Below, piece after piece: positions 1 to 6,144 of a stretch of DNA of 7,364 nucleotides. Source of the stretch: JBOHER01 sp050701115 (GTDB lineage Bacteria > Actinomycetota > Actinomycetes > Mycobacteriales > Pseudonocardiaceae); contig JBOHER010000216.1 in NCBI GenBank assembly GCA_050701115.1, positions 1 to 7,364 on the forward strand. Direction: 5' to 3'. A model generated the notes under the pieces. That model was not told the DNA's origin. It saw nothing but the letters and a program-made list of their open reading frames with translations, and did no database searches. A program made the translations under genes and the position numbers. The stretch's first letter is position 1; the number at the start of each line of letters is the position of its first letter.

Positions 1-1889
1 CGTCGGAGCTCAGCGGCCGCAAGTACGGCGTCGAACTGGTCGAAGACGTCCGGTTCCGGGTGGTCGCGGACCACGTCCGCAGTGCGCTGATGCTGATCGG
101 CGACGGCGTGAACCCGGGCAACGAGCAGGGCGGCTACGTCCTGCGCCGGCTGCTCCGCCGGGCGATCCGCTCGATGCGCCTGCTCGGCTACGAGGACCCG
201 AGCCTGGTCGAGTTGCTCCCGGTCAGCCTGGAGCAGATGAAGAAGTCGTACCCGGAGCTGGTCGCCGACTTCGGCCGGATCAGCCAGGTCGCGTACGCCG
301 AGGAGGAGGCGTTCCGCCGTACTCTCACGGCCGGGACGAGCATCTTCGACGTGGCGGTGCGGGAGACCAAGTCCGGCGGCGGCGTCCAGCTGGCCGGGGC
401 GAAGGCGTTCCAGCTGCACGACACCTACGGCTTCCCGATCGACCTGACCTTGGAGATGGCCGCGGAGCAGGGCCTACAGGTCGACGAGGACGGTTTCCGC
501 GCCCTGATGGAGCAGCAGCGGCAGCGGGCCAAGGCCGACGCCGCTGCACGCAAGAGCGGCCACGGCGACATGTCTGTGTACCGGACGTTGCTCGAGCGGC
601 ATGGCGAGACCCAGTTCCTCGGCTACACCGACCTGCAGGCCGAGGCCCGGGTGATCGGCATACTCGCCGATGGTGTTCCGGTGCAGCGGATCAGCGCGGG
701 CGACCGCGCCGAACTGGTGCTCGACCGGACCCCGTTCTACGCCGAGAGCGGTGGCCAGATCGCGGACACCGGGGTGCTGCTCGGCGATGGGGTCGAGCTC
801 AAGGTGCTCGACGTGCAGAAGGCGGTCGCCGGGCTGTTCGTGCACCGCGTCGAGGTACTGGGTGGTGAGGTCGGGCTGGACGCCGCGCTCACCGGCTCGG
901 TGGACGAAGTCCGCCGGATGGCGATCCAGCGCTCGCACTCGGCCACCCACCTGGTGCACGCCGCGGTGCGCGGGGCCTACGGCAGGCGTGCCGCGCAGGC
1001 GGGCTCGCTGAACTCGCCCGGCCGGATGCGCTTCGACTTCACCTCGCCCAGTTCGGTGTCGGTCGACGTGCTCACCGAGGTGGAAGAAGAGGTCAACGAG
1101 TACCTGGCAGGCGACGTCGAGGTGCAGACCTACGTCACCACCAAGGACAAGGCGCTCGAACTCGGTGCCGTTGCCCTGTTCGGCGAGAAGTACGGTAACG
1201 ACGTGCGGGTGGTGGACATGGGGGAGTACTCCCGTGAGCTGTGCGGCGGCACCCACGTGCGGCGCATCGGTGAGCTGGGCCTGGTCAAGCTGGTCAGTGA
1301 CTCCTCGATCGGATCCGGCGTGCACCGCGTCGAGGCCCTGGTTGGTGCCGACGCGCTGCGCCACGTGCGCAAGGAACAGCTGCTGGTGTCGTCCCTGGCC
1401 AACACCTTCAAGGTTCCCGCCGATCAGCTGCCCGGCCGCATCGACGAGGTGCTCACCCGGCTGCGCAATGCGGAGAAGGAAATCGACGCCCTGCGCACCC
1501 AGCAGGTGCTCGGCTCGGCGGGCACACTGGCCGACGGCGCGCGCGAGGTGGACGGCATCGCGCTGGTCGCGCAGCAGATCGCTGACGGTGTCGACGCAGG
1601 CGGGCTGCGCGCCCTGACCGCCGAGGTGCGCAACCGGCTCGGTTCGCGTCCCGGCGTGGTCGCGCTGTTCTCCCCGAACGGTGACAAGGTCAGCTTCGCC
1701 GTCGGTACCACAGCCGCGGCGCGGGACAAGGGGTTGGCCGCAGGAAAACTGGTGCCCAGCTTCGCCGAGGCCATTGGTGGCCGGGGCGGCGGCAAGCCGG
1801 ATCTCGCGCAGGGCGGCGGAACCAATCCGTCGGGTGTGCGACAGGCGCTTACCGCGCTGGAGAACGCGCTGCGGGGTGCGGCTTCTTGA
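1..1889 (+). CDS. alaS: Alanyl-tRNA synthetase, C-terminal part (5' end outside window)
   Basis: Cytoplasmic enzyme that charges tRNA-Ala and clears mischarged Ser/Gly-tRNA-Ala. The frame is open from base 3 at the left edge, giving 628 residues ending at TGA 1887-1889. Full-length bacterial AlaRS has about 880-890 residues, so the N-terminal aminoacylation core is upstream. The window enters at the helical tRNA-recognition domain (FRVVADHVRSALMLIGDGV, then GYVLRRLLRRA). The editing domain carries the zinc-site HxxxH as HSATH (bases 936-950) and the CxxxH as CGGTH (1242-1256), so all four editing ligands are intact. A heptad-like helical stretch (about 1430-1510) leads to the C-Ala/DHHA1 domain with the family signature GGRGGGKPDLAQGGG (about 1777-1821). 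A GTG at base 60 is internal, because conserved AlaRS sequence (SGRKYG, EDVRFRV) continues upstream. The stop overlaps the ruvX start by four bases. Identification is very secure. Confidence 0.98.
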   Translation, partial: SELSGRKYGVELVEDVRFRVVADHVRSALMLIGDGVNPGNEQGGYVLRRLLRRAIRSMRLLGYEDPSLVELLPVSLEQMKKSYPELVADFGRISQVAYAEEEAFRRTLTAGTSIFDVAVRETKSGGGVQLAGAKAFQLHDTYGFPIDLTLEMAAEQGLQVDEDGFRALMEQQRQRAKADAAARKSGHGDMSVYRTLLERHGETQFLGYTDLQAEARVIGILADGVPVQRISAGDRAELVLDRTPFYAESGGQIADTGVLLGDGVELKVLDVQKAVAGLFVHRVEVLGGEVGLDAALTGSVDEVRRMAIQRSHSATHLVHAAVRGAYGRRAAQAGSLNSPGRMRFDFTSPSSVSVDVLTEVEEEVNEYLAGDVEVQTYVTTKDKALELGAVALFGEKYGNDVRVVDMGEYSRELCGGTHVRRIGELGLVKLVSDSSIGSGVHRVEALVGADALRHVRKEQLLVSSLANTFKVPADQLPGRIDEVLTRLRNAEKEIDALRTQQVLGSAGTLADGAREVDGIALVAQQIADGVDAGGLRALTAEVRNRLGSRPGVVALFSPNGDKVSFAVGTTAAARDKGLAAGKLVPSFAEAIGGRGGGKPDLAQGGGTNPSGVRQALTALENALRGAAS

Positions 1890-2413
1890 GTCGCCGTCCC
1901 GACACACCGGGCAAGGACGATCCGGGGATCGGCCGCCGGCTCGGTGTCGATGTGGGATCGGTGCGGGTCGGCGTCGCGTTGAGCGATCCGGCTCCGGTGC
2001 TGGCGACCCCACTCGTTACCCTGGCCCGTGATGCGGACACCGACAGCGATATCGCCCAGCTCGTCGACCTCGTTGCCGAACACGAGGTGGTCGAGGTGAT
2101 CATCGGGCTGCCGCGCACGCTCGCCGACCGGCATGGCGCGGCCGCGCACATCGCTGTGGACTATTCGACGCGATTGTCCGGGCGGCTCGGGCAGGTACCC
2201 GTCCGTTTGGCCGATGAAAGGTTGAGCACGGTCAGCGCATCGCGCATGCTGTCCGCGCGAGGAGTGAAGGGCCGCAAGCAGCGCGCCGTCGTCGATCAGG
2301 CCGCCGCCGTCGAGATCCTGCAGGGCTGGCTGGATGCACGGGCCGCGTATCGCGCGCGCATCGCCGAGGCTGCCGAATCGGCGCAGCCACGCAGTTCGGA
2401 GGACTCAGGGTGA
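1886..2413 (+). CDS. ruvX: RuvX/YqgF-family RNase H-fold nuclease
   Basis: A 175-residue protein of the YqgF/RuvX family, cytoplasmic RNase H-like nucleases. The family is linked to 16S rRNA 5'-end maturation in E. coli and to Holliday-junction resolution in mycobacteria. Visible family blocks are the first beta strand with its acidic residue (LGVDVGSVRVGVALSD, D22), VIIGLPRTL (72-80), the DERLSTVSA block (110-118, E111) and the C-terminal D137 in VVDQAAAVEIL. These are the expected metal-binding acidic positions. The chosen start is TTG 1886, which overlaps the alaS stop as TTGA. GGGGTG lies just upstream as a weak ribosome site, and the next in-frame GTG/ATG codons fall inside the conserved first strand. 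The first 17 residues and the last 20 (AEAAESAQPRSSEDSG end) look disordered. The gene lies between alaS and mltG, the usual actinobacterial place, and ends in a GTGA overlap with mltG. Confidence 0.95.
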   Translation: MSRRPDTPGKDDPGIGRRLGVDVGSVRVGVALSDPAPVLATPLVTLARDADTDSDIAQLVDLVAEHEVVEVIIGLPRTLADRHGAAAHIAVDYSTRLSGRLGQVPVRLADERLSTVSASRMLSARGVKGRKQRAVVDQAAAVEILQGWLDARAAYRARIAEAAESAQPRSSEDSG

Positions 2414-4032
2414 CCGGACCGTTCCACGACCAGCCGGAACCGCGGCGCCCAACGGGACCTCCGCCCGCTGCCCGCCGTCCGCCGCAGCCGCCGCGCGTGA
2501 CGCAGTCGCCACGTCCGCCGCAGCCCCCGCGTGCGATGCCGCCCGCACGAATGCCACCTGGAGGAATGTCGCCCCGGCCCGTGCGACGAGCACCGTTGCC
2601 GCGGCCCCCGTTGCCGCCGATGCGCCAGCCGGGCGCGCGGCCGCCAACGGGTATGCCCACCTACCCGCCGTTGCCGCCGGTGCCCCACCAGCCGGACCCA
2701 CCGGTGCGCCGTCCGCGCGTCGACTACTTCGAGGATGCCGACGCGGACCGGGGCCGGCCGAGGCATTCCGCCGAGTCAGACGACTACGAGGACAGCTACG
2801 CGGAGTTCGACGACTACGCCGACGACTACGCCGAGAACAGGGCGGAGCCCGAGTACGTAGGGGACGAGCCCGACGAGCCCCGGCGGCGGCGGCCGCGGCG
2901 GCGGCCGCGGCGGCGCGGACATCGTTTCATCGGCTGGCTCGCCGCCCTCGCCTTGATCGTGGTGCTGGCCGGCTCCGCGTGGATCGGCGCGAAGGAACTG
3001 CTCGGCGTCAACTATGCGGACTACCAGGGCGCGGGCAAGGACGATGTAGTCGTCCAGGTTGCTGACGGCGACTCGACAAGCGTGATCGCGAAGACGCTCG
3101 CCCAGGCCGACGTGGTGGCCAGCACCAAGGCGTTTCTGGTGGCGGCCGAGGACAACACCGAGGTGCGCGGCATCCGCCCCGGTTACTACCAGGTGAAGAC
3201 CCAGATGTCCGGCGCCAACGCCGTCAGCGCGCTGGTCGGGCCAGACACCCGGGTCGGCGAACTCCAGATCAGGGCCGGTACCCAACTTGACGACATCATG
3301 TTGCCCGACGGCAAGACGGCCCCCGGGGTGTTCGCCAGGCTGTCGCTGGCCTCCTGCGCCGAGTTGAACGGCGAGAGCACCTGCATTCCGGTTGAAGACC
3401 TGCGTGAGGTCGCGGGCACCGTGCACCTCGCGGAGTTGGGTGCCCCGGAATGGCTGATGCAGCCCGCGTCCGAGGCGAAACCGGAGCGGAGGTTGGAGGG
3501 GCTGATCATGCCGGGCGTCTACGACGTCAAGCCGGGGTGGGATGCCAAGACGATGTTGCGAGAGGTGTTGACGACCTCGGCTACCCGGATGGAAGCCACC
3601 GGCTTGCCGGACGGCGCGGAGGCCACCGGGCAGGATCCCTACCAGATCCTGGTCATCGCGTCGATCATCGAGCGGGAAGCGGTCGAGACCGACTTCGTGC
3701 GGGTCTCCCGGGTGATCTACAACCGGCTTGACGAGAACATGCGGTTGGAGATGGACTCCACCATCAACTACGTGCTCGACCGGCCGGAGGTGCGCACCAA
3801 GGCCACCGACCGGGCCCGCGCGGGGGACTACAACACCTATCGCAATAGCGGGCTTCCCCCGACGCCGATCGCGGCGGCGAGCCCGGAAGCGCTGCGGGCG
3901 GCGCAGGCGCCCGCGGATGGCCCGTGGCTGTTCTTCGTCAAGTGCGAGAAGAACGGGTTGTCCTGCTTCGCGGAGACGCTGGATGAGCACAAGCAGAACA
4001 TCCGAGACGCGCAGGCTCGTGGCGCCTACTAG
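2410..4032 (+). CDS. mltG: Endolytic murein transglycosylase MltG (YceG family) with long cytoplasmic tail
   Basis: A 540-residue single-pass membrane enzyme that cleaves nascent peptidoglycan glycan strands and thereby helps end their elongation. Residues 1-103 are cytoplasmic and Pro/Arg-rich (41 Pro, 17 Arg). Residues 104-157 are strongly acidic (22 Asp/Glu, 6 Tyr). Residues 158-172 are an Arg-rich block with two interspersed Pro. One transmembrane helix follows at about 173-193 (FIGWLAALALIVVLAGSAW). Outside the membrane, residues 211-248 match the YceG/LysM-like entry region (VVVQVADGDSTSVIAKTLA), and LIMPGVYDV (365-373) begins the catalytic region. The catalytic Glu is E421 in ASIIEREA; RVIYNRL, LEMDSTINY, YNTYRNSGLPPTPIA and WLFFV follow as in the family. 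GTG 2410 overlaps the ruvX stop as GTGA. The tail is far longer than the short N-terminus of the E. coli enzyme, as is common in actinobacteria. Extracytoplasmic cysteine pairs C316/C325 and C512/C519 may form disulfides. Confidence 0.95.
   Translation: MTGPFHDQPEPRRPTGPPPAARRPPQPPRVTQSPRPPQPPRAMPPARMPPGGMSPRPVRRAPLPRPPLPPMRQPGARPPTGMPTYPPLPPVPHQPDPPVRRPRVDYFEDADADRGRPRHSAESDDYEDSYAEFDDYADDYAENRAEPEYVGDEPDEPRRRRPRRRPRRRGHRFIGWLAALALIVVLAGSAWIGAKELLGVNYADYQGAGKDDVVVQVADGDSTSVIAKTLAQADVVASTKAFLVAAEDNTEVRGIRPGYYQVKTQMSGANAVSALVGPDTRVGELQIRAGTQLDDIMLPDGKTAPGVFARLSLASCAELNGESTCIPVEDLREVAGTVHLAELGAPEWLMQPASEAKPERRLEGLIMPGVYDVKPGWDAKTMLREVLTTSATRMEATGLPDGAEATGQDPYQILVIASIIEREAVETDFVRVSRVIYNRLDENMRLEMDSTINYVLDRPEVRTKATDRARAGDYNTYRNSGLPPTPIAAASPEALRAAQAPADGPWLFFVKCEKNGLSCFAETLDEHKQNIRDAQARGAY
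2884..2915 (+). repeat. 12-bp tandem repeat (CGGCGGCGGCCG) inside mltG
   Basis: Two full units and one 8-base partial unit of CGGCGGCGGCCG lie in frame and encode Arg-Arg-Arg-Pro repeats just before the MltG membrane helix. The stretch is almost pure G+C and, because each unit is 12 bases, unit gain or loss by slippage would keep the reading frame. It is probably a coding repeat and not a separate element. Confidence 0.6.
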
Positions 4033-4885
4033 CGGTTGGCCGCGCCGCGCCGCAGTCCTGGGCAAGCCCGTCGAACACTCGTTGTCGCCGGTGCTACACG
4101 GCGCCGCGTATGCCGCACTGGGACTGACCGGCTGGACCTACCAGCGCATCGAGGTGGACGCCGAAGGGCTGCCCGGTTTTGTGCGCGGATTGGGTGCGGA
4201 GTGGGTCGGGCTGTCGGTGACGATGCCGGGCAAGCGCGCCGCGCTGGACTTCGCGAGCCAGGTGACCGCGCGGGCGGCCGCTGTGGGTGCGGCAAACACG
4301 TTGGTGCGGACCGAATCGGGCTGGCTGGCCGACTGCACGGACGTGGACGGTGTGGTGGGCGCGTTGCGCACGGCGGGTGGCTACCGGCCCGGTGCGGGCA
4401 AGACCGGTGCGGTGCTCGGCGCGGGTGGCACCGCGGCGGCCGCGGTGGCCGGACTCGTCGAACTCGGGATGACCGGGGTGCGGTTGGTGGTGCGGGAACC
4501 GGCACGTGCCAGGGAAACCGCCGCCGCGGCGGAGGCCGCCGGGCTCAGCGTCGACGTGCTGCGGTGGTCCGAGGTGGACTTCGGTGCGCTCGGCGAATCA
4601 TCGGCGGTCGTGGTCAGCACCGTTCCGCCGGAGGCGACCGCCCCGCACGCCGCGGCGCTTGCTGCTGCACGCTGCCTGCTCGACGTGATCTACCATCCGT
4701 GGCCGACTCCGCTGGCTGAGGCCGTCACGGCTCGCGGCGGACAGGTGGCCACCGGGCTGGACATGCTGCTGCATCAGGCATTCGGCCAGGTCGAGCAGTT
4801 CACCGGGCTACCCGCGCCCAGGGAGGCGATGCGTGCCGCCCTCCGCGCGGCCACCGACCGCATCCTCCCGTTGCCGTTGGGTTGA
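4019..4885 (+). CDS. aroE: Shikimate 5-dehydrogenase
   Basis: A 288-residue cytoplasmic enzyme catalysing NADPH-dependent reduction of 3-dehydroshikimate to shikimate in aromatic amino-acid synthesis. The frame is open further upstream inside mltG, but family similarity begins at AAVLGKPVEHSLSPVLH. GTG 4019, preceded by a weak GCAGG, is therefore the best start and overlaps mltG by 14 bases. The substrate pocket shows SLSP (S21, S23), the catalytic lysine K72 in SVTMPGK, N93 in GAANTL and D108 in CTDVDG. The NADP-binding loop is GAGGTA (134-139), followed by a basic VVREPARAR segment suited to the NADP phosphate. VSTVPP (199-204), DVIYHPWPTPL (222-232) and GLDMLLHQA with Q253 complete the family pattern. 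It is the last gene of the + strand cluster and ends 9 bases from the convergent tetR gene, with no obvious terminator between them. Confidence 0.95.
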   Translation: MAPTSGWPRRAAVLGKPVEHSLSPVLHGAAYAALGLTGWTYQRIEVDAEGLPGFVRGLGAEWVGLSVTMPGKRAALDFASQVTARAAAVGAANTLVRTESGWLADCTDVDGVVGALRTAGGYRPGAGKTGAVLGAGGTAAAAVAGLVELGMTGVRLVVREPARARETAAAAEAAGLSVDVLRWSEVDFGALGESSAVVVSTVPPEATAPHAAALAAARCLLDVIYHPWPTPLAEAVTARGGQVATGLDMLLHQAFGQVEQFTGLPAPREAMRAALRAATDRILPLPLG

Positions 4886-4894
4886 CGCGCGGTC

Positions 4895-5578
4895 TCAGCG
4901 CTTCGCGGGGGTGACCGGGCGGCCAAGGAACTCGATCAGCGACACCAGCTCGCGGATCGTGGGCCGCAGGACTCGCAGCCGGGACAGTCCGGCGAGCTTG
5001 GCCACCAATGGCACGCTCCGATCAATGAGCGATCGCGTTCGCTCCTGCTGCGCCGACCGGTCGTGCACCCAGAACAGCACGACGCCCATCATCGCCAGCC
5101 ACAACAGCCGGGGTAGCTCGGATCTGAGCTCGGGATCGAGCTTGACGTCGCTGCCGTCCACGACGACCTGGAAGATCGCGATCGATGAGTCGCGGGCGGG
5201 CGAGGATTCCGCGGAGAACGGGCTCAGCGGGCTGTCCGGGTCGGCTGCGTTGACGAAGAACTGCTTGCCAAACTCGTGGAAGGGCTCTGCGACGTCGACC
5301 CAGGCCAGCAGCACGCCACGCAGGCGAGCGGCGAAATCTGACTCGGCGGCCAGGATGTCGTCGCACGCCTGCGAATGAAGTTCCGCTATCCGGTCGTAGA
5401 ACCCCTGGACCAGCTGTTCCTTGGAATCGAAGTAGTAGTAGGCGTTGCCGACCGACACGCCCGCTTCGGTGGCGATCGCGCGCATCGTGGTCTTGTCGTA
5501 GCCGTTGCCGGCGAACAAGCGGAGCGCGGTGTCCACGATCAGCATGCGGGTGTCCCTGCTCTTGCTCACGGTGGGCAC
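4895..5578 (-). CDS. TetR/AcrR-family transcriptional regulator
   Basis: A 227-residue one-domain-plus-sensor repressor of the TetR family. The N-terminal DNA-binding domain (about residues 8-60) is typical: IVDTALRLFAGNGYDKTTMRAIA, then the helix-turn-helix IATEAGVSVGNAYYYFDSKEQL (about 35-56). Residues about 60-220 form an all-helical effector-binding domain that I cannot assign to a ligand class. The GTG at 5578 gives MPTVSKSRD; a second in-frame GTG at 5569 gives MSKSRD and is equally credible. Neither has a clear Shine-Dalgarno sequence, which suggests coupling to the membrane-protein gene, whose stop lies 9 bases upstream of the first GTG. The two are probably one transcript. The twin palindrome upstream of the membrane-protein gene is the obvious operator, implying autoregulation (inference). 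The gene converges on aroE. Confidence 0.93.
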   Translation of the reverse strand: MPTVSKSRDTRMLIVDTALRLFAGNGYDKTTMRAIATEAGVSVGNAYYYFDSKEQLVQGFYDRIAELHSQACDDILAAESDFAARLRGVLLAWVDVAEPFHEFGKQFFVNAADPDSPLSPFSAESSPARDSSIAIFQVVVDGSDVKLDPELRSELPRLLWLAMMGVVLFWVHDRSAQQERTRSLIDRSVPLVAKLAGLSRLRVLRPTIRELVSLIEFLGRPVTPAKR

Positions 5579-5587
5579 AGTAGTGAG

Positions 5588-6013
5588 TCAGCCGGCGGGC
5601 GGTGCGACCGGCGCGGCCGGTCCGGGATATGCGGGAACCGATCCGTACCCGCTGGTGCGCAGGTTCTCATCCCGGTGCCGCCGCCGGATGGCGTTGAACA
5701 CCGCGACGTTGCTCAGGTGCAGCAGGCCGAGGGTGAGGGCGACCAGGCCCAGCTTGACGGACAGCACCTCGAAGACCTCGGCGACATGGGTCACCGGCCG
5801 GTCGGTATTCAGTGACAGGGCGACGAAGCCGAGGCTGACCAGGTAGAAGCCGACCACAAGCAGTTGATTGACCGAGTTGGCCAACTGCTGATTCTCGCCG
5901 AACACCTCCGCGAGGTAGACCTTTCCGTGCCTGCCAAGGGTCGTCGCTACCACCACGGTGAGCGAGACACTCAACAGCAGGTAGAGCAGGTAGGCGGTGA
6001 CCAGGGTGCTCAT
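5588..6013 (-). CDS. Small three-helix integral membrane protein, function unknown
   Basis: A 141-residue protein that I do not recognise as a named family. Three hydrophobic helices are visible: residues about 4-25 (LVTAYLLYLLLSVSLTVVVA), 50-68 (QLLVVGFYLVSLGFVALSL) and 85-107 (SVKLGLVALTLGLLHLSNVAV). A short segment GRHGKVYLAEVFGENQQLANSVN lies between helices 1 and 2, and a basic RRRHRDEN patch followed by a Pro/Ala-rich tail ends the protein. No catalytic or transporter signature is visible. The start is ATG 6013: GGAGG sits 5 bases upstream of it, inside a frame that could otherwise begin at GTG 6025, where the ribosome site itself would be translated. It is the first gene of a two-gene operon with the TetR regulator, so it is probably the regulator's main target. 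A role in membrane stress, small-molecule sensing or efflux assistance is only a guess. Confidence 0.88.
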   Translation of the reverse strand: MSTLVTAYLLYLLLSVSLTVVVATTLGRHGKVYLAEVFGENQQLANSVNQLLVVGFYLVSLGFVALSLNTDRPVTHVAEVFEVLSVKLGLVALTLGLLHLSNVAVFNAIRRRHRDENLRTSGYGSVPAYPGPAAPVAPPAG

Positions 6014-6018
6014 CGTTT

Positions 6019-6023
6019 CCTCC
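6019..6023 (-). promoter_or_regulatory. Shine-Dalgarno site fixing the membrane-protein start
   Basis: On the minus strand GGAGG is followed by the 5-base spacer AAACG and then ATG 6013. This consensus ribosome site excludes the longer start at GTG 6025. Confidence 0.85.
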
Positions 6024-6033
6024 ACCAGTCGGT

Positions 6034-6047
6034 TTGAACGTGTTCAA
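6034..6047. promoter_or_regulatory. TetR operator candidate, proximal copy (O1)
   Basis: TTGAACGTGTTCAA is a perfect inverted repeat with 6-base arms (TTGAAC/GTTCAA) around a 2-base centre. It is identical to the copy at 6068-6081, including two further bases on the + strand right side (GA). It covers the predicted start of transcription of the membrane protein-tetR operon, so a bound repressor would block initiation. Assignment to the adjacent TetR protein is by position and symmetry. Confidence 0.8.
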
Positions 6048-6052
6048 GAAGG

Positions 6053-6081
6053 AGGATAGCCCGATGATTGAACGTGTTCAA
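6053..6081 (-). promoter_or_regulatory. Promoter of the membrane protein-tetR operon
   Basis: Read on the minus strand, TTGAAC (6081-6076) is separated by exactly 17 bases from TATCCT (6058-6053). Each hexamer matches 4 of 6 consensus positions (TTGACA/TATAAT). Transcription would begin near 6046, inside O1, leaving a leader of about 30 bases that contains the GGAGG. The -35 hexamer is one arm of operator O2. Confidence 0.6.
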
Positions 6082-6135
6082 GAGCGGGTTCGAGTGTGCG
6101 CGATCACGTCTTGCCGTCGGCGGGCACTGCGATAA
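6064..6135 (+). CDS. Possible 23-codon leader ORF upstream of the dehydrogenase
   Basis: ATG 6064 is preceded by AAGGAGG (6049-6055) with an 8-base spacer and runs 23 codons to TAA 6133-6135, nine bases before the dehydrogenase ATG. The peptide starts MIERVQERV, ends CRRRALR and has two cysteines. The ribosome site is good, but the ORF runs through operator O2 and I find no + strand promoter upstream of it. It may be a chance ORF or a cis-acting leader peptide. There is no recognised homology. Confidence 0.2.
   Translation: MIERVQERVRVCAITSCRRRALR
6068..6081. promoter_or_regulatory. TetR operator candidate, distal copy (O2)
   Basis: This is a second, identical TTGAACGTGTTCAA palindrome, centred 34 bp (about 3.2 helical turns) from O1. 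Its left arm on the minus strand forms the -35 hexamer of the predicted operon promoter. It lies 63 bases upstream of the divergent dehydrogenase start, so an effect on that gene is possible but not indicated by position. Confidence 0.8.
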
Positions 6136-6138
6136 CGT
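6111..6138 (+). promoter_or_regulatory. Predicted promoter of the dehydrogenase gene (leaderless)
   Basis: TTGCCG (6111-6116), a 16-base spacer and TAACGT (6133-6138) fit the actinobacterial -35 TTGNNN and -10 TANNNT pattern. The -10 ends six bases before ATG 6145, so transcription would begin at or next to the start codon. The absence of a Shine-Dalgarno sequence before that ATG agrees with a leaderless mRNA, a common mode in actinobacteria. Confidence 0.4.
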
Positions 6139-6144
6139 GCCGAT

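Noticed and set aside
1405..1416. ACCTTCAAGGT palindrome resembling the 7095-7139 units
   Set aside because: It lies inside conserved alaS coding sequence, has the arms in the opposite order and shares only the six-base core.
474..2012. 512-codon open frame on the minus strand
   Set aside because: It lies opposite alaS/ruvX, whose protein motifs are unmistakable. Its translation is low-complexity and resembles no family; long antisense frames are expected at this GC content.
2476..2525. Direct repeat CGTCCGCCGCAGCC at 36-bp spacing
   Set aside because: It is in frame and explained by the Pro/Arg low-complexity tail of MltG (RPPQPPR twice); too short and degenerate for a CRISPR or mobile element.
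3728..4018. Upstream in-frame extension of aroE
   Set aside because: The translated extension is Arg-rich shadow sequence of mltG. AroE similarity begins only after GTG 4019.
2776..4065. 429-codon open frame on the minus strand opposite mltG
   Set aside because: It is a shadow of the mltG codon pattern. It has no recognisable domain, whereas mltG has complete family motifs.
4886..4910. Possible terminator hairpin between aroE and tetR (CGCG...CGCG)
   Set aside because: Pairing is only about four bases with mismatches and falls within the tetR 3' coding end; not convincing.
5375..5815. 146-codon + strand open frame across the tetR/membrane-protein junction
   Set aside because: It is a shadow of two well-supported minus-strand genes and shows no domain.
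6014..6025. Longer membrane-protein start at GTG 6025
   Set aside because: Its first codons are the GGAGG ribosome site of ATG 6013, which has consensus spacing.
6084..6100. tRNA T-arm-like GCGGGTTCGAGT
   Set aside because: The flanking bases (GTGCG) do not pair with GCGGG, and no acceptor, D or anticodon arm is present.
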